In this document: piece after piece, positions 7,585 through 16,623 of the stretch | Position numbering within the stretch: the first letter of the stretch is position 1 | How the letters are laid out: each line of letters starts with the position of its first letter | Assembly (NCBI GenBank): GCA_900552715.1 | Contig: USAV01000004.1 | Coordinates: 1 to 43,001 of the forward strand | Direction of reading: 5' to 3' | DNA length: 43,001 nt | Source: an uncultured Veillonella sp. | Lineage (GTDB): Bacteria > Bacillota > Negativicutes > Veillonellales > Veillonellaceae | The notes under the pieces: generated by a model | Database searches by the model: none | Told to the model about the DNA's origin: nothing | What the model saw: the letters and a program-made list of their open reading frames with translations, nothing else | Program-made: the position numbers and the translations under genes

Positions 7585-9982
7585 ACGATCTATCGTTATT
7601 GGCGAGCCAAAAGCAGCTAGTACTAGTAAAGATACTAAAAAGAAAAGTACTAAGAAAGAGAGTACTACGATAAAGCGTAAGGTTGCTAAAGAAGCCCTTA
7701 CTCCCATGGGAATTGTACGGGATAAATCCGTTCTACAAACGTCCGTGCCACCAGAGCAACGGGAACCACGCGTTTATAATCCTGATGGCAAAGTGTTGGT
7801 TATCGTAGAGTCTCCTGCTAAATCTAAAACAATTGAAAAATTCTTAGGTCCTAACTATGTTGTAAAGGCGAGTATGGGCCACTTACGAGATTTGCCAAAG
7901 TCTCAAATGGGCATCGATATCGAACATGATTTTACGCCCCGTTATAGCAATTTGGTAACTCGTAAAAAGGTTATTGATGAACTCGTTTCCTACGCCGATG
8001 AGAGCAGTGCTGTATTGCTCGCAACTGACCCTGACCGCGAAGGGGAAGCTATTTCTTGGCATTTAGCGTACATTTTAAATGTAGATCCAACGTCTACATG
8101 TCGTATTACGTTCAATGAGATTACTAAAAATGCCGTAGCAGAGGCCTTAGAATCTCCACGTACAATCGATATGAACATGGTTGATGCCCAACAAGCACGC
8201 CGTGTATTAGACCGTATCGTAGGCTATAAATTGAGTCCTTTATTATGGAAAAAGGTTTGTAAAGGCCTCAGTGCAGGTCGTGTGCAATCCGTTGCAGTTC
8301 GACTTATCTGTGAACGAGAACGAGAAATTCAAGCTTTCGTGCCACAAGAATATTGGACTATTGAAGGCAATTTTGAAACGCCTAAAAAAGAGGCTTTCAC
8401 AGCAGAATTGACTCATATTAAAGGTGAGAAAATCGATATTACTACTGAAAGTGAAGCGCAAGCCGTAGTAGATGCTATTGGCGGAGCCGATGCAGTAGTG
8501 ACAAATATTGAAAAGCGCAAGCGTTCTCGTAAAGCGGCACCACCATTTACAACATCTACGTTGCAACAAGATGGTGTGCGTAAATTGAACTTTGGTGCGA
8601 AGCGTACCATGATGATTGCTCAACATCTTTACGAAGGTCTTGAAATCGGTTCTTATGGCCACGTAGGTTTAATTACGTACATGCGTACAGACTCTACGCG
8701 TATCTCTAAAGAGATGCAGGTCATGGCTAAGGACTATATTATTCGTAACTATGGTGAAGATTATTATCCTTCTAAACCTAATATGTATGGTGCAAAAGGT
8801 TCTGCTCAAGATGCCCATGAAGCGATTCGCCCTACATCTTTAGAGTTAACACCTAAAATGGTAGAGCCCTTCTTGAGTCGTGATGAACTTAAACTTTATA
8901 CGTTAATTTGGAATCGTTTTATGGCGAGCCAAATGGCACCACAACAAAACGAATCTACAACTATTGAATTGACCGTTCATGATGATTACACATTTAAAGC
9001 GACAGGCTCCCGCGTAATCTTCCCAGGTTTTAGTGCTGTTTATGAAGATGCGAAAAAAGAGGATGTTCCTCAATTGCCAGCTCTTAAAAAGAATGATGCA
9101 GCCCATACAGTAGAGGTATTGCCTGAACAACATTTCACGCAACCACCTCCACGTTACTCTGAGGCAAGCCTTATTAAAACGCTTGAAGAACTCGGTATTG
9201 GTCGTCCTAGTACGTATGCGCCAATTTTAGATACTATCGTTAGCCGTAACTATGTAGAAAATACAAATAAACAATTTGTTCCAACAGAGCTAGGCTTTGT
9301 AGTGGTAGACTTCTTGATAGCGTACTTTGAAAAAATCATCAATACTGGCTTTACGCGAGACCTTGAAGAAGAGCTTGACGCTATTGCATCCGGTAAGGAT
9401 ACATATCTAAAGGTATTGTCTGATTTCTATGAAGTATTCGCTAAAGAGCTAGAAGATGCGAGCGATGTAGATCGCATTGAAATTGCATCTATGGAAAGTG
9501 ATGAAACGTGCGAACTCTGTCATAGCCCAATGGTATATAAATTTGGTCGCTATGGTAAGTTCCTTGCATGTTCTAACTTCCCAGAATGTAAAAATACTAA
9601 ACCTATTACGGTAGGGACAGGTGTAACTTGCCCTAAATGTAAGGAAGGAGAAATCGTAGAGCGTAAGTCTCGCCGTGGTCGTCTATTCTACGGCTGTAAT
9701 CGATATCCACAATGTGATTTCACATTATGGGATAAACCAACCCATGATTTCTGTGAAACATGTGGTTCTATTATGGTTGAAAAGACATATAAAAATGGTA
9801 CAACTAAAAAGTTCTGTTCCAATGAAACATGTCCAACTAGACCACCAAAGAAAACAAGAAAGAAAAAAAGCGAAGCTAGTGAAGAAACTGTAAAAGAGTC
9901 TAAAGAATCTAAAAAATCTAAAGAATCTAAAGGAGCTAAAAAGTCTAGCAAAGCTAAAAAAGAGGAAACAACTGTTGAATAA
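7574..9982 (+). CDS. topA: DNA topoisomerase I (type IA)
   Basis: An 802-residue topoisomerase I that relaxes negative supercoils. The start chosen is TTG 7574, because AGGAG at 7561-7565 is eight bases upstream; the in-frame GTG at 7565 overlaps that site. About 60 Lys/Ser/Thr-rich residues precede the Toprim domain (KVLVIVESPAKSKTIEKFLG). The DPDREGEAISWHL Toprim acidic motif is intact, and the nucleophile is the Tyr in YMRTDS (about Y369). Three C-terminal four-Cys zinc ribbons begin near residue 645 (CELC...C, CPKC...C, CETC...C). The protein ends in a Lys/Ser/Glu repeat tail (KESKESKKSKESK), probably DNA- or partner-binding. It overlaps dprA by 11 and trmFO by 8 bases. Confidence 0.96.
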   Translation: MSIKRSIVIGEPKAASTSKDTKKKSTKKESTTIKRKVAKEALTPMGIVRDKSVLQTSVPPEQREPRVYNPDGKVLVIVESPAKSKTIEKFLGPNYVVKASMGHLRDLPKSQMGIDIEHDFTPRYSNLVTRKKVIDELVSYADESSAVLLATDPDREGEAISWHLAYILNVDPTSTCRITFNEITKNAVAEALESPRTIDMNMVDAQQARRVLDRIVGYKLSPLLWKKVCKGLSAGRVQSVAVRLICEREREIQAFVPQEYWTIEGNFETPKKEAFTAELTHIKGEKIDITTESEAQAVVDAIGGADAVVTNIEKRKRSRKAAPPFTTSTLQQDGVRKLNFGAKRTMMIAQHLYEGLEIGSYGHVGLITYMRTDSTRISKEMQVMAKDYIIRNYGEDYYPSKPNMYGAKGSAQDAHEAIRPTSLELTPKMVEPFLSRDELKLYTLIWNRFMASQMAPQQNESTTIELTVHDDYTFKATGSRVIFPGFSAVYEDAKKEDVPQLPALKKNDAAHTVEVLPEQHFTQPPPRYSEASLIKTLEELGIGRPSTYAPILDTIVSRNYVENTNKQFVPTELGFVVVDFLIAYFEKIINTGFTRDLEEELDAIASGKDTYLKVLSDFYEVFAKELEDASDVDRIEIASMESDETCELCHSPMVYKFGRYGKFLACSNFPECKNTKPITVGTGVTCPKCKEGEIVERKSRRGRLFYGCNRYPQCDFTLWDKPTHDFCETCGSIMVEKTYKNGTTKKFCSNETCPTRPPKKTRKKKSEASEETVKESKESKKSKESKGAKKSSKAKKEETTVE

Positions 9983-11291
9983 TAAAAATGTTATTGTTAT
10001 TGGTGCGGGCTTAGCAGGTTCTGAGGCGGCTTGGCAACTTGCTAATCGTGGCATTCATGTAGACTTATATGAAATGCGCCCCCTGAAGAGTTCTCCTGCG
10101 CACCAAACAGATCAATTTGCAGAGCTCGTATGTAGTAACTCCTTGCGAGCTGGCAATATTGAAAATGCAGTAGGTCTTTTAAAGGAAGAAATGCGTCGTT
10201 TAGGTTCCATTATTATGGAATGTGCTGATGCGACTGCTGTACCTGCCGGTGGTGCTTTGGCCGTTGATCGTCATTTGTTTAGTGAAATGGTGACTGAGAA
10301 GGTAAAGGGACATCCTAATATTACAGTTCACAATGAAGAGGTAACTGACATACCTGCTGAAGGCACTGTTATCTTCGCTTCTGGTCCACTTACGTCTGAA
10401 GCATTAGGAGATAAGATTAAAGCCTTAACAGGTGAAACCGGTTTTTATTTCTACGATGCAGCAGCCCCTATTGTTACGGCAGAATCTTTAAATTACGATA
10501 AAGTATTTGCCGCATCTCGATACGACAAGGGTGATGCAGATTACCTTAACTGTCCTATGACAGAGGAAGAATACAAAGCATTTTGGCATGAACTCACTAC
10601 AGCTGAAGCTGTGCAACCAAAGGATTTTGAAAAGGAAATCTACTTTGAAGGTTGTATGCCTGTAGAAATCATGGCCAGCCGCGGGGAAGACACATTGCGC
10701 TATGGTCCACTTAAACCAGTTGGTTTAGTAGATAAACGGACTAATGAGGAATCTTATGCAGTAGTACAATTGCGTAAGGAGAATAAAGAAGGCACCATGT
10801 TTAACTTGGTAGGCTTCCAAACTCATTTAAAATGGGGCGAACAAAAGCGTGTATTTGGTATGATTCCAGGTTTAGAAAATGCTGAATTCGTTCGTTATGG
10901 CGTCATGCACCGCAATACATATATTAACTCTCCTGAGTTATTGAATCATGCGTTCCAACTTAAAAAGGAACCACGCCTATTCTTCGCTGGTCAAATGACA
11001 GGCGTAGAAGGGTATTTAGAATCTGCTGCGAGTGGTCTCATGGTAGGTCTTCAAGTAGAACGCTATTTAGAGGAATGCTCATTTATTGATTTCCCTAAAT
11101 CTACGGCAATCGGCTCTCTCAGCCACTATATTTCTAACTACGAAGGGTCTAACTTCCAACCGATGAATGTCAACTTTGGCATCATGGATCCATGGCCTCA
11201 AAAAGTACGTAAGAAAAAAGAGAAAAATGCACTCATTGCTAATCGAGCATTAGAAGAACTGGATGCATTAAAAGGTAAAGAAAATTTATAG
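9975..11291 (+). CDS. trmFO: Folate/FAD-dependent tRNA (m5U54) methyltransferase
   Basis: A 438-residue TrmFO, which makes the invariant ribothymidine at position 54 of tRNA using methylene-tetrahydrofolate and FAD. The N-terminal FAD-binding GAGLAGSEAAWQLA (about 10-23), the YEMRPLKSSPAHQTD family stretch, the catalytic-Cys region LVCSNSLRA, and FAGQMTGVEGYLESAASG near the C-terminus are all present. Start TTG 9975 overlaps the topA stop by 8 bases and has AGAGG nine bases upstream inside topA, so coupled translation is likely. Gene order topA-trmFO matches Bacillus, but the usual codV-hslVU-codY genes do not follow; a terminator and convergent lgt do. Confidence 0.95.
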   Translation: MNNKNVIVIGAGLAGSEAAWQLANRGIHVDLYEMRPLKSSPAHQTDQFAELVCSNSLRAGNIENAVGLLKEEMRRLGSIIMECADATAVPAGGALAVDRHLFSEMVTEKVKGHPNITVHNEEVTDIPAEGTVIFASGPLTSEALGDKIKALTGETGFYFYDAAAPIVTAESLNYDKVFAASRYDKGDADYLNCPMTEEEYKAFWHELTTAEAVQPKDFEKEIYFEGCMPVEIMASRGEDTLRYGPLKPVGLVDKRTNEESYAVVQLRKENKEGTMFNLVGFQTHLKWGEQKRVFGMIPGLENAEFVRYGVMHRNTYINSPELLNHAFQLKKEPRLFFAGQMTGVEGYLESAASGLMVGLQVERYLEECSFIDFPKSTAIGSLSHYISNYEGSNFQPMNVNFGIMDPWPQKVRKKKEKNALIANRALEELDALKGKENL

Positions 11292-11350
11292 GATAAGTTA
11301 TTTACGTATTGATTTAGCTTATTAGGTCAATCGTAAAATATGACTTACAT

Positions 11351-11392
11351 AAAAAATCCTTCATTCACATACCTAGGAATGAAGGATTTTTT
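11351..11392. terminator. Bidirectional terminator between trmFO and lgt
   Basis: A 16-bp stem with A6 on the left and T6 on the right (arms 11351-11366 and 11377-11392, core TCCTTCATTC/GAATGAAGGA) closes a 10-base loop. The symmetric A and T tracts let it stop transcripts from both convergent genes. Confidence 0.9.
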
Positions 11393-11405
11393 ATTATTTA
11401 CTGTT

Positions 11406-12230
11406 TTATTTACGTTTTTTAGTTTTAACTGTAGGCTCTGTAGCAACAATTATTTTTTGATTTTTCTTTTCTAGATAGCCTAGATAGATAAATACACAGA
11501 TACCAATGATGATGACAATCAAGCTAGTCATTTGAGCAGATTTTAAGCCTAATGTTAAGTTTACATAGTCACCGCGCAAAAATTCAAGGAAGAATCTAGC
11601 CGTAGAATAGAGAATCGCATACAGCACGAATACTTGACCTTTAGCATGTTTAAAGGAGCTAAATAATAGGAGGGCCACAAAGATAAGAATGTCGATTTGA
11701 CCTTCCCAGATTTCGGCTGGCCATAATGGTTGATTGCCGTAGGTGCGATGAGCCAACGTGCTTTCAGGGTAGAGAATACCAAAATTACCGCCCGTAGGAT
11801 GACCAAAGGCATCGCCATTTAAGAGATTTGCCATACGGCCTACTGATTGTGCCAAAATCAATGCTGGTGCGAATAAATCGGCAAAGGCCCAGAAGTCGAT
11901 ATTATTTTTACGTAAGTACCAATAGCCTGCAATGGTGCCAAGAACGACACCGCCTTGAATGGCCATGCCACCTTGCCATACAAAGGGGATTTCTAGTAAA
12001 TGATTGCCATAGTAGTGCCAATCAAAGAAGAACACATCCCATAATCTGGCACCAATGAGACCTGCTACGGCAACAGTAATGGAAAAGTCGATGATATGTT
12101 CATTCCAACCACGACCATCTTTTTTTAATAAAACATAGGCAACCGAGGCTCCACAGATGATAGCTAAGGCTAACATGGCACCATAAGCCCTGATAGGAAA
12201 GTCACCTATAAAAAATAGATATTGATGCAT
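11406..12230 (-). CDS. lgt: Prolipoprotein diacylglyceryl transferase
   Basis: A 274-residue polytopic inner-membrane enzyme that transfers diacylglycerol from phosphatidylglycerol to the lipobox cysteine, the first step of lipoprotein maturation. Multiple hydrophobic helices, FPIRAYGAML near the N-terminus, GLIGARLWDV, WQGGMAIQGG and the family signature GRMANLLNGDAFG (131-143) identify it. The signature is usually GRxGNFxNxExxG, so Ala and Leu replace Gly and Phe and Asp replaces Glu, while the Arg and Asn residues are kept. The C-terminal FLEFLRGD matches the family. Its ribosome binding site AAGGAG is ideal. The last 30 residues are Lys-rich and cytoplasmic. It is transcribed alone from a strong divergent promoter. 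Confidence 0.95.
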   Translation of the reverse strand: MHQYLFFIGDFPIRAYGAMLALAIICGASVAYVLLKKDGRGWNEHIIDFSITVAVAGLIGARLWDVFFFDWHYYGNHLLEIPFVWQGGMAIQGGVVLGTIAGYWYLRKNNIDFWAFADLFAPALILAQSVGRMANLLNGDAFGHPTGGNFGILYPESTLAHRTYGNQPLWPAEIWEGQIDILIFVALLLFSSFKHAKGQVFVLYAILYSTARFFLEFLRGDYVNLTLGLKSAQMTSLIVIIIGICVFIYLGYLEKKNQKIIVATEPTVKTKKRK

Positions 12231-12270
12231 ATAAAACTCCTTTTGTAATAACTTGTATTGTATAAAGTAA

Positions 12271-12299
12271 ATTATAAATTACATGTACCCTTCATGCAA
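12271..12299 (-). promoter_or_regulatory. lgt promoter
   Basis: On the minus strand TTGCAT (12294-12299) and a perfect TATAAT (12271-12276) are separated by exactly 17 bases. Initiation near 12264 gives a leader of about 34 nt before the lgt ATG. Confidence 0.75.
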
Positions 12300-12324
12300 C
12301 AACTGAGAGGAATTCTATATAATA

Positions 12325-12333
12325 TGGTATAAT
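12325..12333 (+). promoter_or_regulatory. Extended -10 promoter of the GH18 gene
   Basis: TGGTATAAT (12325-12333) is a perfect extended -10; a second TATAAT lies at 12318-12323. No good -35 is visible. The leader holds a small TCCCC-TTTA-GGGGA hairpin (12352-12365) and a TAGGAG site before the ATG at 12384. Confidence 0.6.
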
Positions 12334-12383
12334 ATAGAGATTGAAATTGTATCCCCTTTAGGGGACTAGAGTTAGGAGAGTTC

Positions 12384-13988
12384 ATGATTCGTAAATCTAC
12401 TATTTTAAAATCCTTAACAGCTTTAGTAATGTCCGCATTATCTACGACTGCAGTACAAGCTGAGGTGTTGGTTCCCATTGACCAATTCTTAGCAAACACA
12501 ACGCGTCATTACGAGGCAAATCAATATAAAACATCCTATACGGTGTATGTACCTCAAACAGAGTTACAAGGAAATGCTATTGTTTTAAATCCTGCTGCCG
12601 TTGGTGAACCTGTAAAATTGCCAACTACAAGTAAAAATGGCATTACCTATGTCGATATTGAGTCTGATCCAGCTATGCTCGGTGTGAGCTATACAAAGGT
12701 CAATGGTCAATTAACATTAGGTCCTGCACCGCAAGCCTCTACAGTAAAAGCTCCTTATACAATGCAAACACCATTGTCTTGGGCCTTTGATCCATGGCCA
12801 ACACAGGGGACTCCATATCAAGCAAAACTGAATTCCAGTGGTGATAATATTATTTCTCCAAGTTGGTTCAAATTGCATAGCCTTGGCCTTGAAGCAAGTC
12901 CTAATGTAAGTATTGATTATGTTAACGATTATAAAAGTAAAGGTTACCACGTATGGCCTTTGATTACGAATCGATTTGATCCTGGCTTTACTAGTGGCAT
13001 CTTAGCAGATCAATCTGTATGGAAAAAATATGCTCATAACCTTGTGCAATATGCCTATATTTACGGATTTGATGGTTATAACTTTGATTTTGAAAATATT
13101 GATTATGCCGATCGCGATCGTTTAACAGCGTTTGTAGCATATTTATCTAATCATTTACATCAATACAATATTAAAACATCCATTGATGTAACTGGTTATT
13201 CTGATAGCCCAGAATGGTCCTTAGTATATAACCGCAGTGCCTTTGCTAATTCCGTAGACTATGTAGTTCTCATGGCGTATGACGAAACATGGGCTAAAAG
13301 TACAACAGCCGGTCCTGTAGCTAGTTATCCATGGGTTCGCAACCATACAGAAAAAATGCTTTCTGAAGTACCATCTCAAAAATTGGTACTTGGTGTACCA
13401 TTCTATATGCGCTTATGGCATGATACTAATGGCTATGCAAAAGGCGAAACTTTGGCTATGAAAAACACAGGTAGCTATTTTGCAAATTACAAAGATAAAA
13501 TGACTTGGGATGATCGATTAAAACTATATTATTTATCTATCCCAACTATTTCTGGTTCTGATCGTATCTGGTTTGAAGATAATACGTCTTTAGGTTTGAA
13601 ACTAGATCTTGTAAAAGAATTACAGCTTGGTGGTTTTGCTGCATGGCGAAAAGGCTTTGAAGATGAAAGTACTATCGCTATGATTCAAGGTAAAGACTTA
13701 GGTCGTGGCATCCCTAAATCTCCTACAGCGGTTGTTCCTGAACCTGTAGTAGAAGAAACAAAACCATTAACTAAACTTGAACAATACAAATTGCGCTTAG
13801 AGGAAAAAGAAAAGGCCAAAGCCGCAAAGGCTGAAGCTAAACGCAAGGCTAAAGAGGAAAAAGAATTAGCTAAACGTAAAGCTAAGGAAGAAGCGCAGCA
13901 AGCTAAAGCGGAGAAAAAACGTCAAGCAGAAGAAGCTAAGGCAGAGAAAAAACGCTTATCAAAATCTGTACAAGTAGTAAAACGCTAG
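12384..13988 (+). CDS. Secreted GH18-type glycosidase-like protein with charged coiled-coil tail
   Basis: A 534-residue exported protein. Residues 1-26 form a signal peptide ending AVQA. An N-terminal region of about 100 residues is unassigned; from about residue 150 the protein follows the YaaH/YdhD branch of glycoside hydrolase family 18. The catalytic motif DGYNFDFE (230-237) keeps the proton donor E237 and D235, and the VDYVVLMAYDE and LVLGVPFYMRLW strands fit the TIM barrel. The likely substrate is a GlcNAc-containing polymer such as peptidoglycan, which is an inference. Residues from about 462 form a Lys/Ala/Glu helix built from KAKxEAKRKAKEE-like units, perhaps a cell-wall or envelope tether. 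It is a separate unit; leuS has its own promoter immediately after it. Confidence 0.8.
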   Translation: MIRKSTILKSLTALVMSALSTTAVQAEVLVPIDQFLANTTRHYEANQYKTSYTVYVPQTELQGNAIVLNPAAVGEPVKLPTTSKNGITYVDIESDPAMLGVSYTKVNGQLTLGPAPQASTVKAPYTMQTPLSWAFDPWPTQGTPYQAKLNSSGDNIISPSWFKLHSLGLEASPNVSIDYVNDYKSKGYHVWPLITNRFDPGFTSGILADQSVWKKYAHNLVQYAYIYGFDGYNFDFENIDYADRDRLTAFVAYLSNHLHQYNIKTSIDVTGYSDSPEWSLVYNRSAFANSVDYVVLMAYDETWAKSTTAGPVASYPWVRNHTEKMLSEVPSQKLVLGVPFYMRLWHDTNGYAKGETLAMKNTGSYFANYKDKMTWDDRLKLYYLSIPTISGSDRIWFEDNTSLGLKLDLVKELQLGGFAAWRKGFEDESTIAMIQGKDLGRGIPKSPTAVVPEPVVEETKPLTKLEQYKLRLEEKEKAKAAKAEAKRKAKEEKELAKRKAKEEAQQAKAEKKRQAEEAKAEKKRLSKSVQVVKR

Positions 13989-13991
13989 AGT

Positions 13992-14020
13992 TTGACTGCT
14001 TTCATAGTAAGTAGTAAAAT
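13992..14020 (+). promoter_or_regulatory. leuS promoter
   Basis: TTGACT (13992-13997) and TAAAAT (14015-14020) have a 17-base spacer. The -35 starts four bases after the upstream stop codon. The leader is only about 50 nt, too short for a T-box. Confidence 0.75.
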
Positions 14021-14078
14021 AAAAATATTAATTATAAAACGGCAACTAATGAGGTTGACTATATGAGGAGGCCCCTAC

Positions 14079-16547
14079 ATGAATGAAAAATATGTAGCCC
14101 AAGATATTGAGAAAAAGTGGCAACAGTATTGGGAAGATAACCATACATTTAAAACAGAATATGATGAATCTAAAGAAAAATACTATGTATTAGAAATGTT
14201 CCCGTACCCATCTGGTAACTTACACATGGGTCACGTGCGTAACTATTCCATCGGTGACGTAGTAGCTCGTTTCAAAAAAATGAAGGGCTTCAACGTGCTG
14301 CATCCAATGGGCTGGGACTCCTTTGGTATGCCTGCTGAAAATGCGGCTATCAAACATGGTATTGCACCTAAAACATGGACACTAGACAACATCGAGAACA
14401 TGAAATTGCAACAAAAAGCACTTGGCTTGTCCTATGATTGGGACCGTGAAGTTGCAACATGTAAAGAAGATTATTACAAATGGACGCAATGGTTCTTCCA
14501 ACAATTTTATAAAAAAGGCTTAGCATACAAAAAAGAAGCTAAAGTAAACTGGTGTGAAACGTGCCATACTGTATTGGCGAACGAACAAGTTATCGACGGT
14601 GCTTGCTGGCGTTGTGATAACCCAGTTGAGAAAAAAGATTTGTCTCAATGGTTCTTGCGTATTACAGAATATGCTGATCGCTTGTTAACTGATTTAGACA
14701 CTCTTGATCACTGGCCACAACGCGTTAAATTGATGCAAAAGAACTGGATTGGTCGCTCTGAAGGTACAGAGTTCTCCTTCGAAGTTCCATCCATTAATGA
14801 ACGTGTATCTGTGTATACTACACGAGTTGATACTATTTATGGCGTAAGCTATGTAGTATTGGCACCTGAACATCCATATGTGGAACGCCTTATTGAAAAT
14901 GCGCCTAATAAAGCTGAATTGGAAGCTTTCATTACACGTATGCGTAATATGAGCGATATTGACCGTACATCTACAGAAGCGCCTAAAGAAGGTATGTTTA
15001 CGGGCTCTTATGCAGTAAACCCAATGTCTGGCGAACAAGTTCCTGTATGGATTGCAAACTATGTATTGGTAGACTATGGTACTGGTGCCGTAATGGGTTC
15101 CCCTGCGCATGATGAACGTGACTGGGAATTTGCACATAAATACGATTTGCCTATTAAACAAGTCGTAGCTCGTGAAGGTGAAGAATATAGCCTTGATAAA
15201 TGGCAAGAATGGTACCATGAAGATGGTATCCTAGTTAACTCTGGTGAATATAATGGCCAAACATCTGAAGAGGCTCGTAAAACTATCACAGCTGCTCTTA
15301 ACGAACGCGGCATTGGTGAAGGTAAGGTAAACTTCCGTCTTCGCGACTGGTTGATTTCTCGTCAACGTTACTGGGGCGTGCCAATTCCTGTAGTATATTG
15401 TGAAAAATGCGGTGAACAACTCGTTCCTGAAGAAGAGTTGCCAGTACGCTTGCCAGAGGATGTTAAATTTGAATCTGGTGCCGTATCTCCATTGGCTACA
15501 TCTGAAAGCTTCCTAAATACTACATGTCCTAAATGTGGTGGTCCTGCACGTCGTGAAACAGACACAATGGACACATTTATCGATTCCTCTTGGTACTTCT
15601 TGCGCTATACAGACGCTAAAAACGACCAAGCTCCATTCGATAAAAAAATCGCTAACTATTGGATGAATGTTGACCAATATATCGGTGGTATTGAACATGC
15701 TATCTTGCACTTGTTGTACTCTCGATTCTTTGTGAAAGTTATTCACGATTTAGGCCTTATTGAAGCTAACGAACCATTCCGTGGCTTGTTGACACAAGGT
15801 ATGGTTCTTAAAGAAGGCAGCAAAATGTCTAAATCCAAAGGTAATGTAGTTTCTCCAGAAGAAATTATCAATACCTATGGTGCAGATACTGCACGTTTGT
15901 TCATTCTATTTGCAGCTCCTGTAGATCGTGACCTTGATTGGTCTGACCAAGGCGTTGAAGGTTCTTACCGTTTCTTAGGTCGTGTATGGCGTATTGTTGA
16001 TGCATACAACGAAGAAGCTAAGAAAAATGTAACTGGTGAACTTACAAAAGACGAATTTGCATTGCGTCGTGAATTACATCGTGTTATCAAAAAGGTAACA
16101 GAAGACCTCGATAACAACTTCAACTTTAACACTGCTATTTCTGCTATCATGGAATTAGTAAATGCTATGTACGCTCATAAGGACAAAGCTGAAACAATCA
16201 ACAGCGCTTTGGCTAATGAATTGACTCATTCCTTATTGCTACTCTTAGCACCATTTGTTCCTCATATGACAGAAGAGTTGTGGCATGAATTGGGTGAAAC
16301 TACATCCATCCACACTGAAAAATGGCCTGTATACGAAGAGGCAGCTCTCGTTGTAGATGAAGTAGAAGTAGTATTACAAGTAAATGGTAAAGTTCGTGAT
16401 AAACTTACTGTTTCCGTAAATATTACAAAAGAAGAATTAGAAACATTGGCTAAAGAATCCAGCCGTGTTCAAGAGTTTACAGAAGGTAAAAATATCGTAA
16501 AAGTTATTTATGTACCTGGTAAACTTGTAAATATCGTTGTTAAATAA
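14079..16547 (+). CDS. leuS: Leucine--tRNA ligase
   Basis: An 822-residue class Ia synthetase that charges tRNA-Leu. HMGH (HIGH motif, about 48-51) lies in MFPYPSGNLHMGHVRNYSIG. The CP1 editing domain contains YTTRVDTIYGVSYVVLAPEHP and GTGAVMGSPAHDERDWEFA, with the Thr-rich and Asp residues needed to hydrolyse mischarged tRNA. KMSKS (about 582-586) follows, then the anticodon-binding domain and a C-terminal domain of the bacterial type. The zinc-binding Cys pairs CETC/CWRC and CEKC/CPKC are present. Start ATG 14079 has AGGAGG seven bases upstream. Length and domains are normal. Confidence 0.97.
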   Translation: MNEKYVAQDIEKKWQQYWEDNHTFKTEYDESKEKYYVLEMFPYPSGNLHMGHVRNYSIGDVVARFKKMKGFNVLHPMGWDSFGMPAENAAIKHGIAPKTWTLDNIENMKLQQKALGLSYDWDREVATCKEDYYKWTQWFFQQFYKKGLAYKKEAKVNWCETCHTVLANEQVIDGACWRCDNPVEKKDLSQWFLRITEYADRLLTDLDTLDHWPQRVKLMQKNWIGRSEGTEFSFEVPSINERVSVYTTRVDTIYGVSYVVLAPEHPYVERLIENAPNKAELEAFITRMRNMSDIDRTSTEAPKEGMFTGSYAVNPMSGEQVPVWIANYVLVDYGTGAVMGSPAHDERDWEFAHKYDLPIKQVVAREGEEYSLDKWQEWYHEDGILVNSGEYNGQTSEEARKTITAALNERGIGEGKVNFRLRDWLISRQRYWGVPIPVVYCEKCGEQLVPEEELPVRLPEDVKFESGAVSPLATSESFLNTTCPKCGGPARRETDTMDTFIDSSWYFLRYTDAKNDQAPFDKKIANYWMNVDQYIGGIEHAILHLLYSRFFVKVIHDLGLIEANEPFRGLLTQGMVLKEGSKMSKSKGNVVSPEEIINTYGADTARLFILFAAPVDRDLDWSDQGVEGSYRFLGRVWRIVDAYNEEAKKNVTGELTKDEFALRRELHRVIKKVTEDLDNNFNFNTAISAIMELVNAMYAHKDKAETINSALANELTHSLLLLLAPFVPHMTEELWHELGETTSIHTEKWPVYEEAALVVDEVEVVLQVNGKVRDKLTVSVNITKEELETLAKESSRVQEFTEGKNIVKVIYVPGKLVNIVVK

Positions 16548-16571
16548 CGATATTCTATTTGTTCAATAATG

Positions 16572-16609
16572 TAAGCCCCCAACTACATAGGTAGAAGGGG
16601 GCTTATTTT
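16572..16609 (+). terminator. Rho-independent terminator after leuS
   Basis: A GC-rich stem TAAGCCCCC (16572-16580) with GGGGGCTTA (16597-16605) encloses an inner CTAC/GTAG stem (16583-16586, 16591-16594), followed by TTTTA. Confidence 0.88.
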
Positions 16610-16623
16610 ATAGTGAGGTAATT

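Noticed and set aside
8243..8662. 139-codon antisense frame within topA
   Set aside because: It overlaps the topA catalytic region completely and has no family resemblance or ribosome binding site.
9890..9965. Tandem DNA repeat at the end of topA
   Set aside because: The AAAGAATCTAAA-like units encode a Lys/Ser/Glu tail and differ from copy to copy; this is a low-complexity protein end and not a separate repeat element.
13989..14078. T-box or amino-acid-responsive leader upstream of leuS
   Set aside because: The leader after the promoter at 13992-14020 is about 50 nt, far too short for a T-box, and no T-box consensus is present.
14694..15218. 174-codon open frame antisense within leuS
   Set aside because: It lies wholly inside a clear leuS gene, has no ribosome binding site or recognisable residues, and its composition follows the opposite strand of a synthetase gene.
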